From assembly GCA_017541565.1 (NCBI GenBank), contig JAFXYU010000240.1, forward strand, positions 1-7,149: a DNA stretch of 7,149 nt, written 5' to 3'. The number at the start of each line of letters is the position of its first letter. The first letter of the stretch is position 1. Below are positions 1-6,141 of this stretch, one piece after another. The notes under the pieces are model-generated. The model did no database searches. It was not told the origin of the DNA and was given only the letters and a program-made list of their open reading frames with translations. The position numbers were made by a program, and so were the translations under genes. The stretch is from a bacterium. GTDB lineage: Bacteria > Cyanobacteriota > Vampirovibrionia > Gastranaerophilales > Gastranaerophilaceae.

Positions 1-60
1 CTGAGAAAATTACGCCATCCAAACAGAAGCAAACGATTAAGAGAATATGTAGAAAACTAG
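1..60 (+). CDS. C-terminal fragment of an unidentified protein (5' end outside window)
   Basis: Frame 1 is open from the window edge to a TAG at 58-60 and encodes 19 residues. The tail is very basic, with Arg and Lys spread along it, and ends in REYVEN. A strong intrinsic terminator begins 13 bases after the stop, which is why I prefer this frame. Frame 2 has a stop at once, and frame 3 would have to run through the terminator hairpin. The fragment is too short to assign to a family. It is probably the last gene of its transcription unit. Confidence 0.55.
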   Translation: MRKLRHPNRSKRLREYVEN

Positions 61-73
61 ATTTAATAAAGAA

Positions 74-103
74 CGGGGCGGAAATACCGCCCCGCACTTT
101 TTT
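74..103 (+). terminator. Rho-independent terminator of the upstream gene
   Basis: A perfect 8-bp GC-only stem pairs CGGGGCGG (74-81) with CCGCCCCG (87-94) around the 5-base loop AAATA. After CAC comes a run of six T (98-103). This is a textbook intrinsic terminator. It closes the gene ending at 60 and insulates coaD from upstream readthrough, so coaD needs its own promoter. The stem is symmetric, but the T-run lies only on the plus-strand exit side, which fixes its direction. Confidence 0.93.
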
Positions 104-104
104 A

Positions 105-113
105 TGGTATAAT
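105..113 (+). promoter_or_regulatory. Extended -10 promoter for coaD
   Basis: TGG directly followed by a perfect TATAAT (108-113) forms a TGn-TATAAT extended -10 element. No recognisable -35 hexamer lies 16-18 bases upstream, because that position falls inside the terminator hairpin. An extended -10 can work without a -35. The usual spacing to the start point puts transcription initiation at about 119-121, on or next to the coaD ATG. I see no Shine-Dalgarno sequence between this box and the ATG. Confidence 0.7.
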
Positions 114-120
114 TACAGCG

Positions 121-594
121 ATGAAAACAGCAATTTTTGCGGGAAGTTTTGACCCGATTACAAACGGACATCTTGATATTTTAAAAAGCGGTACTGAAAT
201 CTTTGACAAAGTCATTATTGCAGTATCTTATAATGCAAATAAAAAAGGGTTTCTGCCCGTTGAAACGAGAGTTAAACTTATTGAAGAAAGTGTCAGGAGC
301 ATAAAAAACACAGAAGTAGATTACTACGCCGGACTTACTGTCGAATATGCCAAAAAACGCGGAGCATCCGTACTTCTTCGGGGACTCAGAAATGCAGGTG
401 ATTTTGAATATGAAACTCAACTGTCACAAACTAATGCTGCACTTAATAACAGCATAAAATCCGTTTACCTTATAACTAAGCCGGAATACTGTTTCGTTTC
501 GTCTTCCGCTGTGAGAGAAATCTTCCAAAACGGCGGGGATGTATCAAAATTTGTTCCTGCTCCGGTTGCAGAATATCTGAAAAACATTCGCTAA
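121..594 (+). CDS. coaD: Phosphopantetheine adenylyltransferase (CoA biosynthesis)
   Basis: This cytoplasmic enzyme transfers AMP from ATP to 4'-phosphopantetheine to give dephospho-CoA, the penultimate step of coenzyme A synthesis. The 157-residue length is normal for bacterial CoaD. The N-terminus begins with the nucleotidyltransferase signature GSFDPITNGH at residues 8-17, containing the (T/H)xGH motif as TNGH. RGLR at 88-91 and the VSSSAVRE segment near 125-132 match the family's second nucleotide-binding signature (usually ISSS). The start is certain because the conserved beta-strand MKTAIFAGSFDP begins at residue 1. The gene sits just after a terminator, has its own extended -10 box and lacks a Shine-Dalgarno site, so its mRNA may be leaderless. 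Its TAA (592-594) overlaps the stop codon of the convergent cheA. It has no functional link to the signalling genes beside it. Confidence 0.97.
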   Translation: MKTAIFAGSFDPITNGHLDILKSGTEIFDKVIIAVSYNANKKGFLPVETRVKLIEESVRSIKNTEVDYYAGLTVEYAKKRGASVLLRGLRNAGDFEYETQLSQTNAALNNSIKSVYLITKPEYCFVSSSAVREIFQNGGDVSKFVPAPVAEYLKNIR

Positions 595-3554
595 ACATGG
601 TATTTCGTTAAAATGTTCTTAACTTGTCTTGAAAATTCAGACTGATTAAAGTTTTCTTTAGGAACATAATAATCAATTTTTAAATTCTTTAGTTTTTCAC
701 TTGCAGCCGCCTCAGAAAGTGAACTCATTACAATAATCGGAATGTCAGCATACATTTCATCATTTTTAAGTCGTTCAATAAACTCATATCCATCGACTTT
801 CGGCATATTTAAGTCAGTTATAATTAGGTCATAATGGTTCAGTTTTAATTTAACCATAGCCTCATCAACATCGGAAACAATATCCGCTGTATAACCGGCA
901 TTCATAAGAATATTCTTGACCATAGTTCGTGTTGTTACGGAATCATCCACTGCAAGTATGTGCTTATAAGAAAGAATGTCGTTTGTGAGCATTTTTGGCG
1001 AAGACACCGCATTTGAAGATACGGCTTTATTAAAGTCGTAATGCAAAATATCCTGCATGTTCAATATCAAACACAATTCACCGGATGCCAAATTTGTAAT
1101 TCCCGAAATATTTTTAACCTTGTATAATGGCGGCGAAAGTTTTTTCTGTAAAATATCCTGGTCACCAAGCAGTTTATCAACAACGAGTCCGATAATTTTG
1201 TCATCAGATTCAATAATTAGTATTGTTTCTTTATCTTCTCTGGGAGTGGTTTCCATCTGCAATATATCAGAAAGATAATAAAGAGGAATTACTCCGCCGT
1301 TGTATAATATAGAACGCTGACCGTTATTTGTATTTATCTCATCTTGTTTTCTCAAGATAAATGTCGTAATAACCTGAATAGGAATTGCAAAAACTTGTCC
1401 CGATATTTTGACAAGAAAAACTCTCAATGTTGTGAGGGTTACGGGAATTTCAATGTGAACACAACTTCCTTTGCCAAATTCGGAAATTACTTTTACTTTA
1501 CCGTTTAATTGAGATATTTTTGTTTTTACAACATCAAGTCCTATGCCTCTTCCTGAAACGCTTGTGATTGAATCTCCGGTAGTAAATCCGGGCCAGAAGA
1601 TTATATTCATAATCGCTTCATCATTCATTGAATCAATATCTTCTTTTGTTAAAAATCCCCTCGACACTGCACGGTCTTTAATTTTTTCAATATTAAAACC
1701 TCTGCCGTCATCAATTACATCAATCATAACCTTATTGTCATCCTGCTTTGCAGATAATAAGATTCTACCCACCGGACTTTTGCCCGCGGCAATTCTTTCG
1801 TCTTTTGATTCAATTCCATGGTCAATAGCATTTCTCAAAATGTGAATAAGTGGCGTCTTTATTTCCTCAATAATTTTCTTATCCGCACATGTTTCCTTAC
1901 CCTCAATCTCAAAATCTATTTCTTTATCTTTCTCAATAGCAATATCTCTTACCATTCTTGAGAAAGAATTAAATACCGTAGACACCGGTAAAACACGAAT
2001 ATTCTTAACCATTGATTCCATTTCATCAATGATTAATCGCATTTTCATATCGTCCTCTTTTAACGAACGATACAGCGAGTTCAAATCATAAATAGTTCTT
2101 GAAACATTTTGAGTAATATCAGAAAACAAAGCAAAAACTTGCTTAACAAAAGTTCCTGTATATTGCTCGTTGTTTGAGGTTTGCAAATATTTTCTGTTAT
2201 AATATCTCAGAAAATTTGAAGTTTTTATCAAATCTTTCTGACAGGTTTCGTTTGCAACTTTTATTGCATCTATTTTTTCAAGACTTTTTTCCGTTTTAAT
2301 TTTTGTAATAATAAGTTCGCCAAGTTGATTTACAAGCAAATCAAGTTTATGTGCATTTACATGCAGCGTTTTAATCTCATTTGTCGAAGAAGATTTATTG
2401 CTCACGGCAGTTTGGGCAGAAAGCGTTTTTATATCGCTTACTCCTGTATCTTTCTTGTAACTCAATTCAAGAAGTTGCTTCATGATTTCCAACTGCTGAA
2501 CAATGAGTTCGCTGTCTATACTTTCATTAGGAGAAGCACAGTATTCAATTCCGTTTTTTAAAGTCAGAAGCATTTGCTCTTCCGGTTGAACAGAGTTATC
2601 ACTGATAAAATCAAGTATTTCAAGAATCATGTTAATGATTTCAAGAATATTATTATCTTCAACGCTCTCTTTTAATTTAAGAATGTCGTCCTTAATTTCA
2701 TTTGTGTAAATACTGCTGCCCTGAAGCATATTAATTTTTTCCGCTACATCAAAAAATGATAAGCCTCCGGTTTCCGTTGAAATGCAAGATGTAGTATATT
2801 TTGATGCAGCAGAACTTAACTCGTTACGAATTTCCAAAATCTCGCTTACCGTAAGTGTATTGGTTGCATTCATAACAAAATCCAGTTTGGTAACAATGTT
2901 TTCCAGAGAGGTTTTCACCTCATACATATTTGTATCTTTAAAGAATTCATATATCTTCTGGACCTCTTCCTGAAGAATTACTATATCGGCAGATTCCTCC
3001 TCCGGAACAATACCGTCAATTATATTAAAGCAATTATTAAAACTTGTATTTATGACCTCCTGATTATTGGCAAGTTCCTGAGTCGGCATTTCTGCCGGAA
3101 CATCCTGTACGGCAGCATTCGCCAAAGCATTATTAGCCTGCTCCGGCATTTCAACATCAACAATATATTCAATATTGGAAATTGCTGCAGTATAATCATC
3201 ATCAATAATTTCTCTGCCGTTTCTTACTGACTCCTGTAAGTATTTTGACACGGTTTCAAGAGTTTTAGACAAAAGCCTTATAACATCCGGCTCCAAAACG
3301 TACTTTTCCTGATTAACAGCATCAAAAATGTCTTCCATTTTGTGGATAATCATTTGAATATTGTTAAATCCAATCATCCTTATAGCACCTTTGAGGCTGT
3401 GCAAATCACGATATACACTCGCTATAAGTTCTTTGTTTGCCGGTGTTGTCTCAAGAGAAAACAAGTTGTTGAATAACCGCTCCAAAATTTCTTCGGACTC
3501 GGTCTGAAAAATACTTAATAATTCTTTGTCATTTTCGTTATTAAAAAAATCCAT
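591..3554 (-). CDS. cheA: CheA-type hybrid histidine kinase with C-terminal receiver domain
   Basis: This 987-residue soluble kinase should sit in a chemoreceptor array, autophosphorylate and pass phosphate to receiver domains. Visible domains are as follows. P1/HPt (about 5-108) has phospho-acceptor His52 in the HSLKG motif. A long variable region (about 109-392) follows. P3 dimerisation (about 393-540) includes the VNQLGELII signature. P4 ATPase (about 541-705) has the N box HILRNAIDHG at 571-580, G1 DDGRG at 615-619 and G2 GRGIGLD at 668-674. P5/CheW-like is about 706-842. REC (about 865-985) has acidic Asp870/871, phospho-acceptor Asp914, Ser944 and Lys966. No classical P2 CheY-binding domain is recognisable. 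CheA-REC fusions occur in WspE, FrzE and cyanobacterial PilL-like proteins, so this is unlikely to be a plain flagellar CheA. It starts 3 bases after the receptor gene, with AGAAGG as ribosome site, so the two are surely co-transcribed. Confidence 0.95.
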   Translation of the reverse strand: MDFFNNENDKELLSIFQTESEEILERLFNNLFSLETTPANKELIASVYRDLHSLKGAIRMIGFNNIQMIIHKMEDIFDAVNQEKYVLEPDVIRLLSKTLETVSKYLQESVRNGREIIDDDYTAAISNIEYIVDVEMPEQANNALANAAVQDVPAEMPTQELANNQEVINTSFNNCFNIIDGIVPEEESADIVILQEEVQKIYEFFKDTNMYEVKTSLENIVTKLDFVMNATNTLTVSEILEIRNELSSAASKYTTSCISTETGGLSFFDVAEKINMLQGSSIYTNEIKDDILKLKESVEDNNILEIINMILEILDFISDNSVQPEEQMLLTLKNGIEYCASPNESIDSELIVQQLEIMKQLLELSYKKDTGVSDIKTLSAQTAVSNKSSSTNEIKTLHVNAHKLDLLVNQLGELIITKIKTEKSLEKIDAIKVANETCQKDLIKTSNFLRYYNRKYLQTSNNEQYTGTFVKQVFALFSDITQNVSRTIYDLNSLYRSLKEDDMKMRLIIDEMESMVKNIRVLPVSTVFNSFSRMVRDIAIEKDKEIDFEIEGKETCADKKIIEEIKTPLIHILRNAIDHGIESKDERIAAGKSPVGRILLSAKQDDNKVMIDVIDDGRGFNIEKIKDRAVSRGFLTKEDIDSMNDEAIMNIIFWPGFTTGDSITSVSGRGIGLDVVKTKISQLNGKVKVISEFGKGSCVHIEIPVTLTTLRVFLVKISGQVFAIPIQVITTFILRKQDEINTNNGQRSILYNGGVIPLYYLSDILQMETTPREDKETILIIESDDKIIGLVVDKLLGDQDILQKKLSPPLYKVKNISGITNLASGELCLILNMQDILHYDFNKAVSSNAVSSPKMLTNDILSYKHILAVDDSVTTRTMVKNILMNAGYTADIVSDVDEAMVKLKLNHYDLIITDLNMPKVDGYEFIERLKNDEMYADIPIIVMSSLSEAAASEKLKNLKIDYYVPKENFNQSEFSRQVKNILTKYHV

Positions 3555-3557
3555 TTA

Positions 3558-4604
3558 CTAACCTTCTGAAGCGGAATTTTTAATATTTTTGGATAAACTG
3601 TTCAGTTTTGATATTTTTTCTGAGTTCAATGTCACACTTTTTATTAAGTCAGAAGAAATTGCAGCGCTTTCTTCGTCAATGGAATTAAGTTTATCAATAA
3701 TTTCATCCTGTTTCTTTGCATTTTGGCTCAATGCATCAATAGATTCAAGAATTTCCTTAATCAAATTCAACAGTGTATCAGAATCGGATGCAAGTAAATT
3801 GATTTCTTTTACAACCGATTCAATTTCTTTTGAGCCTTCTTCAGTAGCCATAACTGTTGAATTGGTTGTATACTGTATACTGCTTGTTAAGGATGTAATT
3901 TTTGTTATAGCCTGTTTTGACTCATCCGCCAACTTTCTGATTTCGCCTGCAACAACGGCAAAACCTTTACCGTGCTCACCTGCACGAGCCGCCTCTACTG
4001 CAGCATTCAAAGCAAGCATATTTGTCTGTTCCGCAATGTCATCAACAACGCTGATACTGTTTCCTATTTGCTGTGTATGTTCGGAAAGTTCAAGTACCAA
4101 TTCTGCTATCATTTGTATTTTCTGTCTTAAAACAATCATCTTATCCGCATTGGATATTATTGATTCATTCTCTTTTTGAGAAAAAGTTATTGACTGGTTA
4201 ATTTGTTTTTCGGTGTTCTTAGAAGTAGACTGAAAATTCTCCGAAATATTTTTAAGTTTTTCTATCAACACCGATACATTTTTTGTATTCCCTGATAACG
4301 TTTCAAGTGTCTTCCTTTGAGAAGCCATTTCATCAAAAATTTCCTGAGATGTTGCGGAAATTGTTGCGGATTGCTCAGTTAATGACAGACTAATGTGTCG
4401 CGAAATCCACTGTTTCGTAATAAAATAAACCGCAGCATTCAATGCCGTAATCATAACCAAAAACAGGATAGTATCATACGGCGAAATTGCCTTAATCTTT
4501 GCAAATAATATGAATATTAAACATGTAATAACAAATGTGCAAATATCAATAATGCATTTGATATTAAATTTCTGCTTCAAATCAAAACTCCACTCACTAG
4601 CCAC
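3558..4604 (-). CDS. Methyl-accepting chemotaxis protein without a ligand-binding or HAMP domain
   Basis: This 348-residue chemoreceptor is predicted to lie in the inner membrane and to organise CheA and CheW. Two hydrophobic helices at about 15-36 and 43-63 are joined by a loop of only a few residues, so both termini are cytoplasmic and there is no periplasmic sensor. No HAMP domain is recognisable. A coiled-coil arm of about 140 residues leads to the hairpin tip, with [20 protein letters not shown] at 191-210 and [13 protein letters not shown] at 214-226. Asn200, Glu204 and Arg207 match Tsr trimer-contact positions, which supports a working signalling tip. A return arm of similar length follows. 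There is no C-terminal CheR/CheB-docking pentapeptide. The start is GTG at 4604, supported by AGGAG 8 bases upstream; the next Met is inside the second membrane helix. It is the first gene of a two-gene operon with cheA. Confidence 0.93.
   Translation of the reverse strand: MASEWSFDLKQKFNIKCIIDICTFVITCLIFILFAKIKAISPYDTILFLVMITALNAAVYFITKQWISRHISLSLTEQSATISATSQEIFDEMASQRKTLETLSGNTKNVSVLIEKLKNISENFQSTSKNTEKQINQSITFSQKENESIISNADKMIVLRQKIQMIAELVLELSEHTQQIGNSISVVDDIAEQTNMLALNAAVEAARAGEHGKGFAVVAGEIRKLADESKQAITKITSLTSSIQYTTNSTVMATEEGSKEIESVVKEINLLASDSDTLLNLIKEILESIDALSQNAKKQDEIIDKLNSIDEESAAISSDLIKSVTLNSEKISKLNSLSKNIKNSASEG
3562..3567 (-). promoter_or_regulatory. Ribosome binding site of cheA, inside the receptor gene
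   Basis: On the minus strand AGAAGG ends 7 bases before the cheA ATG (3554-3552). It lies within the last Glu-Gly codons of the receptor gene. This fixes the ATG as the start and suggests translational coupling, because ribosomes terminating on the receptor gene cover the site. Confidence 0.8.
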
Positions 4605-4612
4605 TTCTTCTT

Positions 4613-4617
4613 CTCCT
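4613..4617 (-). promoter_or_regulatory. Shine-Dalgarno site that fixes the GTG start of the receptor gene
   Basis: The minus strand reads AGGAG followed by the 8-base purine run AAGAAGAA and then GTG (4604-4602). This is the strongest ribosome site in the window. No other start codon lies nearby in frame, so it decides in favour of GTG. Confidence 0.85.
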
Positions 4618-4634
4618 ATAGTTTTTTTTGTTAA

Positions 4635-4661
4635 TTTAGTATATAATTATTTTATACTAAA
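4635..4661. promoter_or_regulatory. Divergent promoter region with a perfect 9-bp inverted repeat
   Basis: TTTAGTATA (4635-4643) and TATACTAAA (4653-4661) are exact reverse complements separated by 9 AT-only bases. Each arm contains TATACT reading outward: on the plus strand at 4653-4658, towards the cyclase gene, and on the minus strand at 4643-4638, towards the receptor gene. A plus-strand TATAAT (4642-4647) overlaps the left arm and is an alternative -10 box. The -35 regions are poor: TTGTTA at 4628-4633 is 19 bases from the plus box, and nothing convincing serves the minus strand. The element sits in the 79-base gap between the divergent genes. It could be a pair of mirrored promoters, an operator, or both. 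Confidence 0.6.
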
Positions 4662-4683
4662 ACCGCGAAAATTGGAATATACT

Positions 4684-6141
4684 ATGTCAGCAAAAGTTTT
4701 ATTGGTAGAGGATAGTGAAACACAGCGCATATTTTTGGAAGAGGGACTTGTATCCGCCGGTTACACGGTAGAAACCGCTTCTAACGGCGCTGAAGCGTAT
4801 AAAAAATTTTTTGAATTTGCCCCCGACATTGTCGTTTCAGATATCATGATGCCTATGATTGACGGATATCAACTTTGCCGAATGCTCAAAAGCAAAGACG
4901 AAACAAAAAAAATACCTGTAATTCTTTTAACCGTTTTGGACAAAAAAATTGACGCATTTTGGGGTAAAAAATCAGGAGCGCAGTTATTTTTGTCAAAATC
5001 AATTGATATAAAAGAACTTTCATTAAGCATTAATGCCACTTTAAGACGTTATCCGGTAAGCGATGAATATAAAGCAAGCATTGCCAGTCTTGCAAAACAG
5101 GAAAATACGGCGCAAACTCAACTTAACACAATCCTTAACGACTTGCTGATGAAATCTGTTTTTGCAAATGAATTTAGAAATCTGAGCGACTTTATGAACT
5201 ATGAAAGAATACTCGTAGAGAAAATGTTTTCTCTTTTGAGTTCGTTTGTTGAATACAATGTCGCAGGCGTATTTTTCTCTTCTCCGGATGATTTTTCCGA
5301 AAAAATTCTTTATATAGATACACTCGGTAGGAATTTATCAAAAAATCTGTTGTCGGATATTCAATATGATTTCTTCAGAAAGATAGAAGAATTTAAGGAT
5401 TGCAAAGGCTCGAAATTTGAAGTTGTCAGAATGCTTCTGGGCAGAGAAATGGATTATGTTTTCTCAGATTTAAAATCAAAAATTATAATTCCTCTCGTGT
5501 TTGATAAAAAATTAATCGGCGGAATTTGTTTCTATTCAAGAGCGGAAATTGATTACGCAACATTCAGTTACTTCGACATCATGATAAGTGAATTGCTTAC
5601 AATCTTTAAAATGAAGTACCAATACACAGAAAAAGAGTTTATGTCTGTTTTGGACGGACTTACAGGATTGTATAACCGCCGTCAGTTTGAAATAAGTTTG
5701 GAGCAGGAACATAACCGTTCAAAACGGCACATGTCTGAATTTTCCCTTGCTATTTTGGATATTGATTTCTTCAAAAAGGTTAATGATACTTACGGTCACC
5801 AGTATGGAGATTACGTCCTAAAAACAGTTGCAGAGATTATGAAAAAATCTTTCCGTAAAACAGATTTGCTTTATCGCTACGGAGGGGAAGAACTTGTAAT
5901 GATTATGCCGGAAACTAATATTGAAGGAGCGGTCATTCCGGTACAAAGACTCAGACGCTCCGTCGAAGAATATGATTTCAATTATAACGGAGTAAAAGCA
6001 AAAGTCACGGTAAGCATCGGACTTACGATGAATTATCAGGAATTTAATACTGCCGCAGATATGCTTAAATCGGCAGATGAAGCCTTGTATAAAGCAAAAG
6101 AAGGCGGAAGAAACAGGGTAGTGCTACATGACGGACAATAA
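4684..6141 (+). CDS. Response regulator diguanylate cyclase (REC, GAF-like, GGDEF)
   Basis: This 485-residue cytoplasmic protein is predicted to make cyclic-di-GMP from two GTP when its receiver is phosphorylated. REC (about 3-122) has acidic Glu9/Asp10, phospho-acceptor Asp53, Thr83 and Lys105. The middle segment (about 150-312) resembles a GAF domain, ending in the IIIPLVFDKKLIGGICF strand pair; this call is tentative. GGDEF (about 318-480) begins with DGLTGLYNRR (324-333). It has metal ligand Asp359, substrate residues Asn367 and Asp376, and active-site GGEEL at 400-404, a GGEEF variant. RxxD at 391-394, five residues before the active site, is an intact inhibitory I-site. I chose ATG 4684 because the receiver begins there. 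The frame stays open upstream to 4510, but that part lies over the receptor gene and promoter. Only a weak GGAA ribosome site precedes it. Context makes it the probable output of the neighbouring CheA, like WspR. Confidence 0.93.
   Translation: MSAKVLLVEDSETQRIFLEEGLVSAGYTVETASNGAEAYKKFFEFAPDIVVSDIMMPMIDGYQLCRMLKSKDETKKIPVILLTVLDKKIDAFWGKKSGAQLFLSKSIDIKELSLSINATLRRYPVSDEYKASIASLAKQENTAQTQLNTILNDLLMKSVFANEFRNLSDFMNYERILVEKMFSLLSSFVEYNVAGVFFSSPDDFSEKILYIDTLGRNLSKNLLSDIQYDFFRKIEEFKDCKGSKFEVVRMLLGREMDYVFSDLKSKIIIPLVFDKKLIGGICFYSRAEIDYATFSYFDIMISELLTIFKMKYQYTEKEFMSVLDGLTGLYNRRQFEISLEQEHNRSKRHMSEFSLAILDIDFFKKVNDTYGHQYGDYVLKTVAEIMKKSFRKTDLLYRYGGEELVMIMPETNIEGAVIPVQRLRRSVEEYDFNYNGVKAKVTVSIGLTMNYQEFNTAADMLKSADEALYKAKEGGRNRVVLHDGQ

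Noticed and set aside
1..60. Assignment of the 19-residue upstream tail to rsmD, a common coaD neighbour
   Set aside because: The basic tail shows no motif that I can match to RsmD or any other family, and a neighbourhood guess alone is not enough.
181..420. Minus-strand open frame of 79 codons inside coaD
   Set aside because: It is antisense to a well-conserved enzyme gene, its sequence is Phe/Cys/Ile-rich without family features, and it has no ribosome site that I can see.
1057..2973. Several plus-strand open frames of 63-100 codons opposite cheA
   Set aside because: All are shadows of the CheA coding frame. None has its own motifs or a plausible promoter and ribosome site.
3589..4179. 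Plus-strand open frame of 196 codons
   Set aside because: It lies fully antisense to the receptor coding region, which has clear family motifs. Its product is a Ser/Ile/Phe-rich sequence typical of a reverse-strand shadow, with no recognisable domain.
4635..4661. Inverted repeat read as an RNA hairpin or terminator
   Set aside because: The stem is AT-rich and weak, it lies upstream of both divergent starts and it holds -10-like boxes, so a DNA-level promoter or operator role fits better.
4510..4683. 58-codon upstream extension of the cyclase gene
   Set aside because: The frame happens to be open, but it runs over the 5' end of the receptor gene and through the promoter palindrome. The receiver domain begins properly at ATG 4684.
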